Made by a program: the position numbers and the translations under genes | Source: Candidatus Burarchaeum sp. | GTDB lineage: Archaea > Micrarchaeota > Micrarchaeia > Burarchaeales > Burarchaeaceae | Assembly: GCF_030646255.1 (NCBI RefSeq) | Contig: NZ_JAUSNF010000001.1 | Location: 1 to 39,365, forward strand | Length of the DNA stretch: 39,365 nt | Reading direction: 5' to 3' | Part shown: piece by piece, positions 31,352 to 38,902 of the stretch | Numbering within the stretch: the first letter of the stretch is position 1 | How the letters are laid out: every line of letters begins with the position of its first letter | Notes under the pieces: model-generated | What the model saw: only the letters and a program-made list of their open reading frames with translations | Database searches by the model: none | Told to the model about the DNA's origin: nothing

Positions 31352-31404
31352 AAGCCTATCTGACGTAAGCAGTCTGCTGAGGCGCATGCGAGGAGGCGAT
31401 GCAC

Positions 31405-31875
31405 ATGATAGAGGGTGTTGAAGTCAAGGAACTCAAGATGATAAAGGACAACAGGGGATTCCTAATGGAAATCCTCAGGGGAAGCGACAAGATGAAGGCA
31501 GACGGGCAGAAGGCCTTTGGCCAGATGTACATTAGCACCGCGTATCCCGCAGTGATAAAGGGCAAGCATTTGCACAAGCTCCAGACAGACCATCTTACGG
31601 TCATCAAAGGCAGGGCAGCGATTCACGTTGAGGATGCACGCGAGAACAGCCCCACGAAGGGGAAGAAGGAAGTCATACTTGTGGGCGAGGACAACTGGAA
31701 GCTCGTGAAGATTCCGCCGGGCATCTGGCATTCGACAGAGAATGTCGGCACAGAGGTGTGCTACTTCATCAATTATGTAACTCGCGAGTACGACCACAAG
31801 GAGCCCGATGAATACCGGGGGCAGTTCGATGAGGCTGACAGGAAGATGCCCTGGAAGCCGCTTGTGATGGCCTAA
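31405..31875 (+). CDS. dTDP-4-dehydrorhamnose 3,5-epimerase-like cupin (RmlC family)
   Basis: The 156-residue cupin has MIEGVEVKELKMIKDNRGFLMEILR, FGQMYISTAYPAVIKGKHLHKLQTDHLTVIKG, VEDARENSPTKG, WKLVKIPPGIWHSTENVGTE and a closing EPDEYR. This is the pattern of archaeal RmlC-like epimerases (COG1898), which epimerise C3 and C5 of dTDP-4-keto-6-deoxyglucose. It is shorter than bacterial RmlC (about 180) and the HxH after KG differs from RGLHxQ, so a related reaction (single epimerisation or ketoisomerisation) is possible. The start at ATG 31405 has GGAGG at eight bases; ATG 31399 is only two bases from it. It is divergent from the RHH-nucleotidyltransferase gene and shares its operator region. 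Confidence 0.82.
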   Translation: MIEGVEVKELKMIKDNRGFLMEILRGSDKMKADGQKAFGQMYISTAYPAVIKGKHLHKLQTDHLTVIKGRAAIHVEDARENSPTKGKKEVILVGEDNWKLVKIPPGIWHSTENVGTEVCYFINYVTREYDHKEPDEYRGQFDEADRKMPWKPLVMA

Positions 31876-31899
31876 AGACTAACTGGAGGAGATGATGCT

Positions 31900-32850
31900 A
31901 TGGTAGTTCTCATAACTGGCGGGGCAGGCTACATCGGCTCTTGGCTCATGCGCGGGCTTCCAAAGGACCCGCGATTTAAGGGCGAAACTATCCGCATACT
32001 CGACAATATGTTCCGCGAGCGCTATGTTTCGCTCTGGAATCTTCCGCGCGAGGCCAAATACGAGTTCCTAGAGGGCGACATTCGCAAGAAGGAGGACGTG
32101 GCGAAGGCAATGAAGGATGTTACGCTGGTCTACGACCTGGCGGGCATCACAAATGCACCACTCTCATTCGAGCGCGAGGAGCTCACGAAGCAGGTGAACT
32201 ACGAGGGCGCGCGGGTGGTGATGGAGGCTGCTGCAAAGGCAGATGCCGAGCTCATCTATTCTTCGACTGCGAGCGTTTACGGGCCGACCAAAGGGGTTGT
32301 GGATGAAACTTATGAGTGCAAGCCGGTGAGCCCATATGGTAAATACAAACTAATGTACGAGCTGGAGATGCTGAAGGCTGCGAAGGAAGGCACGGTGCGA
32401 GGCATTGCGCTGCGGCTCGGCACGGTTTATGGCTGGACCATTGGCATGCGGTTCGACACCATTATCGACCGATTCACATACCTTGCCTGCATAGGCATGC
32501 CGCTCACAGTGTATGACTCGGCCTTGAAGGAGAAGAGGCCCTACGCGCATGCGGATGACGTTGTGCGGGGCTTCCTTCATGTACCGGGCAGGAAGGACAT
32601 GTACGGCGAGACATTCAACCTTGTTGGCCAGAATGCAGGCATTGGCGAAGTGGTGGACACGATAAAGGAGTTCCTGCCGAAAGTGCAGGTCACTGTGACC
32701 GCCACGCCATCGCTCAACCAGCTGTCTTATGTGCTCGACAACTCCAAGCTGAAGAAGGCGGGCTTTGAGTGCAAGTACGGCATGAAGGAGGGCGTTAAGG
32801 ATATAATAGACAAGTTCGAAGCATTCACGCGCTCGGGCAAGGAATGGTAA
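31900..32850 (+). CDS. NAD-dependent sugar epimerase/dehydratase (extended SDR)
   Basis: The 316-residue protein has LITGGAGYIGSWLMRGLP, the acidic end of strand beta2 (RILDNMFRERYVSLWNLP) and DLAGITNAPLSFEREELTKQVNYEGARVVMEAA. The active site SSTASVYGPTKGVVDE is followed by SPYGKYKLM (YxxxK). SSTASVYG, rather than TDEVYG, places it with epimerases more than RmlB-type 4,6-dehydratases. A C-terminal domain with KRPYAHADDVVRGFLHV is normal for UDP-sugar epimerase-like SDRs. The substrate is not evident. GGAGGAG lies eight bases before ATG 31900. It is 24 bases after the RmlC-like gene and probably in its operon. Confidence 0.85.
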   Translation: MVVLITGGAGYIGSWLMRGLPKDPRFKGETIRILDNMFRERYVSLWNLPREAKYEFLEGDIRKKEDVAKAMKDVTLVYDLAGITNAPLSFEREELTKQVNYEGARVVMEAAAKADAELIYSSTASVYGPTKGVVDETYECKPVSPYGKYKLMYELEMLKAAKEGTVRGIALRLGTVYGWTIGMRFDTIIDRFTYLACIGMPLTVYDSALKEKRPYAHADDVVRGFLHVPGRKDMYGETFNLVGQNAGIGEVVDTIKEFLPKVQVTVTATPSLNQLSYVLDNSKLKKAGFECKYGMKEGVKDIIDKFEAFTRSGKEW

Positions 32851-32872
32851 GTGTGCGCATGAGGAAACGGAG

Positions 32873-33544
32873 ATGCAATTTAGCAAAAAAATATTCAGTC
32901 CGGAGCAATACTTCAGGAAATGGGATGGACGTAGCCATGCATATATGGAAAGAGCATTTATGTTTGCAAAAATGTCTCAAATAATAGAAGAAAAATCAGA
33001 TATACCGGTAAGGCAGTACATTAGAGATGGAATAAGCTATTTGCAAATTATTTCTTTGGAATGTTTGCAAAAAGCAATATTGCAAATAAATATAGATAAC
33101 ATTAAACGAAATGAAGGTACGTGGTTCCATGCATCTAATTCTTTGCTTAAGAAGCTAAGAGGACATCTAAAAAAAAGAAACATTTGTTTAAAGCTTGATG
33201 TAAACGAGCAAAGATTATTGCGATTACGAAAAACAGGGTACACGACAATAAAATATGGTCCGTTTTTAGAAAAAAAAAGTGCGCCCGCATTCATAAGATG
33301 GACACAGGAAACGCAAGTTTTTCTTAGGCTATTTAAGAAGCTAATCGAAACGTACAAAAAAATCAGAGTTTGTGAATTTGCACGATTCGCATCAGAAAGC
33401 AAAAATATCGAGAAACTCCTTAAGGGGAACGCACTCCCGAAAGACTTTTCGATGGAAAAACTCAAAAAAGGAGAGTATGAATTGCAAAGTACCGAAAGAC
33501 AAGTAGATAACTTTTGTCATAACTATCGGTTTCAATATAGCTAA
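32873..33544 (+). CDS. AT-rich hypothetical protein, possibly HEPN-like
   Basis: I do not recognise a family with certainty. The 223-residue protein is Lys/Ile-rich and predicted almost entirely helical. The segment SYLQIISLECLQKAILQI...KRNEGTWFHASNSLLKKLRGHL resembles the second and third helices of HEPN domains. It contains Arg79-x6-His86, within the Rx4-6H spacing of HEPN ribonucleases. This is a by-eye resemblance only. The DNA is the most AT-rich of any gene in the window, with many AAA/ATA codons, quite unlike the GC-rich sugar genes either side. It sits between the SDR gene (22 bases) and a glycosyltransferase gene (10 bases), so it may be co-transcribed with them. No nucleotidyltransferase (MNT) partner is adjacent. 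Confidence 0.5.
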   Translation: MQFSKKIFSPEQYFRKWDGRSHAYMERAFMFAKMSQIIEEKSDIPVRQYIRDGISYLQIISLECLQKAILQINIDNIKRNEGTWFHASNSLLKKLRGHLKKRNICLKLDVNEQRLLRLRKTGYTTIKYGPFLEKKSAPAFIRWTQETQVFLRLFKKLIETYKKIRVCEFARFASESKNIEKLLKGNALPKDFSMEKLKKGEYELQSTERQVDNFCHNYRFQYS

Positions 33545-33554
33545 GGGAGATTTC

Positions 33555-34658
33555 ATGAAGCTCGCCATTGTCGCCCCATTCTCGACCAAGGCCGCACTCA
33601 GTTTCCGCATATTCAACATAGCGAAGCAGATGAAGCAGAAGCCCGCGAAAATAATATTTCACGCACGAGATAGATACGGCACGAGCGAAAGGCAGTATGA
33701 AAACCAGGAGAACTTGTGGTGGAAGAAGAGCCTGTGGCTGCTCAAGCTGCATGCCTGGCAGATAGCATGGAAGGTGCGGGACTGTGATGTAATCTACTTC
33801 TTCAAGCCGCTTCCGCTCAACTATTTCGCCGCGTGGCTTTTGAAGAACGTCTTCGGCAAGAAGGTCATTTTCGATTTTGATGAATGGGAGCCCTACACGC
33901 AGCAAGAGTATGTAAAGGGCGGGGCGAACTCGGCGCGGAACAGGATTGCGTGCAAGACGCTTGATTGGATTGGGCACGCCTGCGCGAACCTCTCGTGCTG
34001 CATAACTACTTCGAACAGGCGCATAAATGACGAGATTCTGCACCACAGGAAGTGTCTGCTTATGCCGAATGGGGTTGATTTTGAGGAGTATGCAATGCAG
34101 GGAGGCAAGCTGCGCAAGTTTGAACTGCGCAAGGAAGTTGCCTATGCCGGCTCTTTGCACTATGCTGCGCTCCTGCTGCCATTCTTCCTGCAGGTTCCAA
34201 AGGGCTTCAAGCTGCACATCTGGGGCGATGGCAGGGCGCGGGAAGAGATTGAATACGCACTGAAGCAGAAGGGCATTGACCATGAATTCCACGGCTACCT
34301 GAAGCCCGACCAGCTCTCGCGCGAGCTGAAGAAGTTCCATGGAATATTCCTCGCACCATACATGCCGCTCCTGAACATAGAGTACAGCTCGGCTGGCAAG
34401 ATGCCGCAATACATGGCATTAGGGCAGCCCGTGATCGTGAGCAAGGTCGAGGGGCCGATGGACTTTTTGATGGGAAAGAACTGCGCGTATTTGGTTGAGC
34501 CTGGGCGCGAGAGGGAAATTGGAAAGCTTATTGAGGCGATTTACGCAGATAAGAAAGGGGCGGAGAGGAAGGCAAGGCTGGCGCAGGAAATTGTGAGGCA
34601 GAATTTCGACTGGCGGAAGATGTGCGCAAAGCTGGAGAGGTTCATTGCAGCGTGCTAA
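33555..34658 (+). CDS. GT4-type glycosyltransferase (group 1)
   Basis: The 367-residue protein has a GT-B layout: an N-terminal domain (KLAIVAPFSTKAALSFRIFNIAKQM, CDVIYFFKPLPLNYFAAWLLKN, KVIFDFDEWEPY) and a C-terminal donor domain. The latter has VAYAGSLHYAALLLPFFLQVP, KLHIWGDGRAREEIEYAL, HGIFLAPYMPLLNIEYSSAGKMPQYMALGQPVIVSKVEGP and an extended helical tail. The GKMPQYMALGQPVI stretch is the usual nucleotide-sugar site. GGGAG six to eight bases before ATG 33555 supports the start. GC content returns to the window norm immediately after the AT-rich gene before it. Acceptor and donor are unknown. Confidence 0.85.
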   Translation: MKLAIVAPFSTKAALSFRIFNIAKQMKQKPAKIIFHARDRYGTSERQYENQENLWWKKSLWLLKLHAWQIAWKVRDCDVIYFFKPLPLNYFAAWLLKNVFGKKVIFDFDEWEPYTQQEYVKGGANSARNRIACKTLDWIGHACANLSCCITTSNRRINDEILHHRKCLLMPNGVDFEEYAMQGGKLRKFELRKEVAYAGSLHYAALLLPFFLQVPKGFKLHIWGDGRAREEIEYALKQKGIDHEFHGYLKPDQLSRELKKFHGIFLAPYMPLLNIEYSSAGKMPQYMALGQPVIVSKVEGPMDFLMGKNCAYLVEPGREREIGKLIEAIYADKKGAERKARLAQEIVRQNFDWRKMCAKLERFIAAC

Positions 34659-34699
34659 GGAAGGTTTGATTTGGCGTTATAAGGAACTGATTAGCAGGA

Positions 34700-34710
34700 G
34701 TTTATAAAGG
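34700..34710 (+). promoter_or_regulatory. TATA box upstream of the NTAN1-like gene
   Basis: GTTTATAAAGG lies about 37 nt before the GTG at 34741, leaving a leader of roughly 10-13 nt with no SD. The 82-base gap between the glycosyltransferase and this gene holds nothing else recognisable. Confidence 0.55.
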
Positions 34711-34740
34711 ACAAATGACTAATGTATTTGGTGACACTAA

Positions 34741-35775
34741 GTGAAGAACATAAAAAAAGTAAAAATACCCGTTGTAATGCCACCCGTTTCCATACTCAAA
34801 CTATTGACGCAAATCAAGGAAGAGAATCCGAAGTTTTTGCGTCATAGTATAACAAACCCGAAAAATAATGCGATACTCAAAGGTAACTATCCTTTGGAAA
34901 TGCTATTTGGAGAAGATCACGCTAGGCGGTTGCTGAATGGAGAACGACTTGAACTTGCAGATCGTTGGTACGCCGTACGCTACGAAAACAGCAAATACAT
35001 AGTTATAAGCAAGACGGAGCGATTGGGATTGTTTTTTAAAATCGATCCAGAAAGAGGAACCGCTGTAGAAATCACTACGCGCAATCCCGCTGGAGACCGG
35101 TCTGCCCTTGTAAGCAGTCTATCCGAGCTTGAATCTGTCGGAATACTTCAAAACGGTTCGTGTGAAGCGCTTGGTTTCACATTAGATGAACTAAACTCTG
35201 CAAAAGACCGCCAACTGAGATTAGATAGGAGATTGACAGAGGTTGATATTTCTGATCTCAGTGAATTAAAGAGCAGCAGGTCTTACAGCGGAATAAAAAC
35301 GCATCCAGTTTATCAAGGAGGCGGCATAATAATAACTCCAAATAGCAAGGTAGACGGTCTGTATACTCATGGTGCTTCCACCTGTACGATACTTATTGCA
35401 ATAGCAAGACATTCGCCTTCCAGTGACGCGAGTCGAATTGGCATGGCACACATAGATGAAAATGTTCCGATTGAAGCTATACGGAACTTCTTATATTCGG
35501 TAGAAACTGGCGGGACTCTTGAGGTATACGTAATTGGCGGACTTGAGCGGCTTGTCTTTAATATTCTTTCAGTGATTGAAGAAGTGAATGCAGACATCAA
35601 ATTTTTCAAATCAAATACACATGTAAACCGCTTTGACGCGGCAATTGTAGATTCTACAGGAACTGTTTATTATGGAATGAGGGCTGACTTAAATGCAATG
35701 TTTGATAGGGAAGAACTTGGGCTTCTACAACTTCAACGTTTGAGTGGCAAGACATTTAACGTTCAGGAGATATAG
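34741..35775 (+). CDS. Protein with C-terminal NTAN1/CheD-like cysteine amidohydrolase domain
   Basis: The 344-residue protein is AT-richer than its neighbours. Its C-terminal third, GLYTHGASTCTILIAIARHSP...RIGMAHIDENVPIEAIRNFLYSVETGGTLEVYVIGGLERLVFNILSVIEEVNADIKFFKSNTHV..AAIVDSTGTVYYGM, follows the eukaryotic N-terminal asparagine amidohydrolase NTAN1 block by block: (T/S)TC(H/T)I, LxHxD, I...S....GxLEVxxxGG and xYG. Cys215 and His237 would be the catalytic pair, as in CheD and CNF-type deamidases, which share the fold. The N-terminal 180 residues are unrecognised. GTG 34741 follows directly after an in-frame stop; ATG 34777 is an alternative start. It stands alone with its own TATA box, converging on a glycosyltransferase gene. 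The deamidase call is from motif order only. Confidence 0.55.
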   Translation: MKNIKKVKIPVVMPPVSILKLLTQIKEENPKFLRHSITNPKNNAILKGNYPLEMLFGEDHARRLLNGERLELADRWYAVRYENSKYIVISKTERLGLFFKIDPERGTAVEITTRNPAGDRSALVSSLSELESVGILQNGSCEALGFTLDELNSAKDRQLRLDRRLTEVDISDLSELKSSRSYSGIKTHPVYQGGGIIITPNSKVDGLYTHGASTCTILIAIARHSPSSDASRIGMAHIDENVPIEAIRNFLYSVETGGTLEVYVIGGLERLVFNILSVIEEVNADIKFFKSNTHVNRFDAAIVDSTGTVYYGMRADLNAMFDREELGLLQLQRLSGKTFNVQEI

Positions 35776-35803
35776 TACTGTAGGCAAGTGCCTTTGCGGC
35801 GGC

Positions 35804-36886
35804 TTAACTCTTTTCGCTTAGTTTCAGATAAACCTTCAAATACCCATTCACCATTTTCTCAATCGAGAACTCCTTCTTCACCGTTTTCGCAGCTTCCTTG
35901 CCGAGCCTTGCGCGGAGCTTTTCGTTTGTGATTAGTTTGGCGACTTTATCATAGTAATCCAGCGTGTCGTAGCGGTTCACCACATAGCCGTTCTTGCCGC
36001 CCTTTATCGCATCCGGCGCAATGCCGACGGGGAAGGCAACTGCTGGAACTCCGTAGCCCATGGCCTCGAGCATGGCAAGGCCGAAGCCCTCGTAGCGCGA
36101 GGTGTTCAGGTAGACGTCGCTGGCCTGGTAGTATTTCCATATTTCAGCGTGCTTCGGCTTTGCAAAAATCATCCATTCGCGCCGCAGGTTCGCCGGGATG
36201 CTGCCAATTACAAGGAGCTTAGCGCCATATTTTGCGTGCAGGCGCGCGCATATGCGCACGAGCATATCGGTTCCTTTTGTGTAATCGCCGCGCGTGACTG
36301 TGATGAGTATGGGTGAGTCAATAGGAAGGTGCAGTTCCTGCCTGAGTGCGGCCTTTGACTTTTTCTTGCTGTCAAGCACCACGGCGTTGTGCACAATTGA
36401 AATTTTGCTGTGTGGGATGCGGTATCCACGTATGGCTTCGTTTTTCACAGATTCTGAAACTGCAACCACTGCATCGCAGTTCTGCGTGCCCTCGCGCTCC
36501 ATGCGCTCAATCACATGGCGCGAGTAGGCCAGCCTGTGCGGAGCCATGGCATGCGCAACGCGCTCGTGCAGGCCAAATGAGCTCCCGTGCAGAGTGACTA
36601 CGCGCGGCTTGGACTTCACAAATTTTGCGATGTAGGAATTGTAGGCCTGGAAGTGCAGGACGTCGTACTTGTGCGCGGCAGGGGCGAGTTTCGAGAAGAG
36701 GAGGGAGTTTATGAGGAATTTCTCAGGGAAGCGCAGGGCCTGCAGGACCGCGAGCTCGGCATCGGAAAGGCATAGCAAGTCGGCCTTGTGCCCTTTCCTG
36801 CGCAGGCCTGCCATCAGGTTCTCCACCACAACCTCGACGCCCCAGTGCACGCGGGTCGGATAGGTATTGACGAGAAGCACGCGCAT
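35804..36886 (-). CDS. GT4-type glycosyltransferase (group 1)
   Basis: The 360-residue protein has the full GT4 pattern: RVLLVNTYPTRVHWGVEVVVENLMAGLRRKGHKADLL and LHFQAYNSYIA near the N-terminus. CDAVVAVSESVKNEAIRGYRIPHSKISIVHNAV, ITVTRGDYTKGTDMLVRICARL and the EX7E motif in SRYEGFGLAMLEAMGYGVPAVAFPVG follow. It is a retaining glycosyltransferase acting at the cytoplasmic membrane face. Its ATG follows the stop codon of the 46-residue membrane protein without a gap (TAG then ATG), so the two are coupled, downstream of a GT-C gene and a nucleotidyltransferase gene. Confidence 0.9.
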   Translation of the reverse strand: MRVLLVNTYPTRVHWGVEVVVENLMAGLRRKGHKADLLCLSDAELAVLQALRFPEKFLINSLLFSKLAPAAHKYDVLHFQAYNSYIAKFVKSKPRVVTLHGSSFGLHERVAHAMAPHRLAYSRHVIERMEREGTQNCDAVVAVSESVKNEAIRGYRIPHSKISIVHNAVVLDSKKKSKAALRQELHLPIDSPILITVTRGDYTKGTDMLVRICARLHAKYGAKLLVIGSIPANLRREWMIFAKPKHAEIWKYYQASDVYLNTSRYEGFGLAMLEAMGYGVPAVAFPVGIAPDAIKGGKNGYVVNRYDTLDYYDKVAKLITNEKLRARLGKEAAKTVKKEFSIEKMVNGYLKVYLKLSEKS

Positions 36887-37027
36887 CTAAATCACGGCTC
36901 CGAATGCCTTCTCGATGAAGCCCTGCAGGGGCGGCCAGGAAAGGAGCAGAACGAGACCGTAAAGCAGAAAGCCAGCATAGGCTATTGCCAGCAAGTCTTC
37001 GTCGCTGAGGGTGTTGCGCCTATGCAT
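36887..37027 (-). CDS. Small single-pass membrane protein (46 residues)
   Basis: A short open frame encodes MHRRNTLSDEDLLAIAYAG then FLLYGLVLLLSWPPLQGF and IEKAFGAVI. It has one hydrophobic helix of about 16-18 residues, a basic/acidic N-terminus and an amphipathic tail. GGAGGT lies seven bases before ATG 37027; an earlier ATG at 37033 is too close to it. The stop (36889-36887) abuts the ATG of the GT4 gene and the start is about 30 bases after the GT-C gene stop, so it is translated inside this operon. I recognise no family. It may help hold or stabilise the neighbouring glycosyltransferases at the membrane. Confidence 0.6.
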   Translation of the reverse strand: MHRRNTLSDEDLLAIAYAGFLLYGLVLLLSWPPLQGFIEKAFGAVI

Positions 37028-37059
37028 GAGCATGACCTCCGCAGTTCCTCGCCGTGCGC

Positions 37060-38892
37060 CTAGTTGGCATTTTCATCATCTCCGAAGTTTATGACCTTGT
37101 AAATGCGGGTGCGGGAATTTTCGTAAACTTTCGTGAACACCCACGTGTTGTCGATGTTTATTTCGACCGGATTGTTGGCGAATTCCGTGCCTTCCACGTC
37201 CGCATCCACAAGGAATACATAGTCAATGCCGTTGCGCCTGAGGTAGCGGAGCGAGTCGAAAAGCGAGGCTGTATCGCGCATTTCAGAGGTCTGGTAGATT
37301 GTGCGGTTTATGAGGTATGTGAGGGGCACGTTCACAAGCACATGCGAGGATGCGCTTGTGTTCATATTCAGGTACTCCGCGCCATCCATTATAGGGCCGT
37401 AGGCAAAGCGCAGGAAGGCTTCGTGCGAGGGCGGCGGGAATGGCGCAATCATTTCGAATGAGTTTGTCTCGTAGGAGATGCGCGCGCTCTTGAAGCCTAT
37501 TGCGCCTATTGCAAGGAAGGGCGTAACCGTGATGAGCAGGAGGAAGCCTGCGAGAAGCACGATTGTCCTGCTCTTGCTTGAAAGAAGATGGTTAAGGCCG
37601 TAGGCCGCTATCAGCGAGGTTGCGGGCACTGCCAGCATGGCGAACCTGCCGCCGAGCCTGAGCAGGAAGAGCTCGGAAACTATGAACATTATGATGAACC
37701 AGATGAAGGTGAAGGACTCTGCCCAGCGCTTCTGTTTGTTAGCATAGAGCAAAGCAAAGCCCACGAGGCCGAAGGAGACGAAGAACGGGCCGATGCCCTG
37801 GTTTAGCGCGATTTGGCTATCAAAGAAAAGGAAAAAGAAGGATTGTTGGAACTCGTGCGGGTGGCCGGGGTTGAAGAGGTAGAAGGTCGAGGAACTGTCT
37901 AAGTAATAGCTGGAGTTTGCGGCGAACCAGAGGGGCGAGAAGGAAAGGAGCGCGCCGGCTGCGAGGGCGAGAAACGGCAGGAGGGAGGCCCTGCGCCGGA
38001 AGTAGAAGATTAGGAGAAGAGCTGGAAGCGCAAAAGAGGTTAAGCCAGAGGGCTTGACCATGGCTGCAAATCCGCCGAGAATGCCCGCAGCCAGGTAGAG
38101 ACGCAAGTCGTCCTTGAATGGCTGCCTGAGCGCAAGCATTAGCGTGAAGAAACCTGCAAGCGAGAAGAATAGTTCGGGCAGGTTGATGTAGGCAACTTGC
38201 GCGTGCGCAAGGAGCAGGGGCGTGCTTGCAAAGAGCAGGAGCGCGAGCGCGGCAGTTTTTCGGTCAAAGAGCCTGTGCGCCAGAGAGTAGAGCAGGATGC
38301 AGCTGCTTGCAAATAGGATGGGCGAGGCCAGGCGCGCGTAAAGGTCGTCAACGCCGTTCAGGAGGTAGAACCAGGATATGAAAAGGTGGAAGCCGTGCGA
38401 GAGCGGGTTGTACAGTGCAAGCACTCCTTCTGCAGGAACGAGACTGCCTGCTTGGGCATAGAGGCGCTCGAGCGGCGCGTGGAATGTGAGGGCATCTCCA
38501 CCGTCAATGGGAAAGAAGATGGAGAAGTAGAGGGCCATTATGATTTGGAAGGCAACTATGAAGAAAACAAGGCCTTCAAAGGGCGTGAGGCGGGGCAGGG
38601 CGGGCGAATAGTTTGAAGCCTGCCAGAATTCATTGATTTCGTGCCTGCGGGCAAAGTATGCAAGGCAGGAGATTACGAGCAGCAGTGCAATTGTGCTGAA
38701 TGCAGAAAAGCCAATGGTCATTCCAAGGAAAGTCATGAGCACGCCGATGAGCACTATTGAAAAGGCTAGCGAGATTGCGATGCGCTCGGCATGGCTGAGC
38801 TCGTCCTTTCTGAAGAAAATGAAGGAGAGGAAAAAGCCGGGCGCAAAATAGCCGAGCAGGAGCGAGAAGATGGAGAAAAGTATATTGAACAT
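37060..38892 (-). CDS. GT-C (GT39/ArnT-like) integral membrane glycosyltransferase
   Basis: The 610-residue protein has about twelve hydrophobic helices in the first 480 residues and a soluble C-terminal domain. After the third group of helices comes the external loop FPIDGGDALTFHAPLERLYAQAGSLVPAEGVLALYNPLSHGFHLFISWFY. This is the acidic catalytic loop of GT39/ArnT-like enzymes that use polyprenyl-phosphate sugars on the outer membrane face. The C-terminal domain (GAEYLNMNTSASSHVLVNVPLTYLINRT...) is like the extracytoplasmic domain of such enzymes. The start at ATG 38892 (MFNILFSIFSLLLGYFAPGFFL) is chosen over the longer frame to 39021, which overlaps the upstream gene. It would use lipid-linked sugars such as those made by the GT2 at 1773-2546. 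Confidence 0.78.
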   Translation of the reverse strand: MFNILFSIFSLLLGYFAPGFFLSFIFFRKDELSHAERIAISLAFSIVLIGVLMTFLGMTIGFSAFSTIALLLVISCLAYFARRHEINEFWQASNYSPALPRLTPFEGLVFFIVAFQIIMALYFSIFFPIDGGDALTFHAPLERLYAQAGSLVPAEGVLALYNPLSHGFHLFISWFYLLNGVDDLYARLASPILFASSCILLYSLAHRLFDRKTAALALLLFASTPLLLAHAQVAYINLPELFFSLAGFFTLMLALRQPFKDDLRLYLAAGILGGFAAMVKPSGLTSFALPALLLIFYFRRRASLLPFLALAAGALLSFSPLWFAANSSYYLDSSSTFYLFNPGHPHEFQQSFFFLFFDSQIALNQGIGPFFVSFGLVGFALLYANKQKRWAESFTFIWFIIMFIVSELFLLRLGGRFAMLAVPATSLIAAYGLNHLLSSKSRTIVLLAGFLLLITVTPFLAIGAIGFKSARISYETNSFEMIAPFPPPSHEAFLRFAYGPIMDGAEYLNMNTSASSHVLVNVPLTYLINRTIYQTSEMRDTASLFDSLRYLRRNGIDYVFLVDADVEGTEFANNPVEINIDNTWVFTKVYENSRTRIYKVINFGDDENAN

Positions 38893-38902
38893 GGTTTCAC
38901 TC

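Noticed and set aside
31405-31875. FdtA/QdtA-type 3,4-ketoisomerase
   Set aside because: The motif order (RG near the start, IPPGIWH, closing PDEYR) fits RmlC-like epimerases better; RGFHAHK of FdtA is absent.
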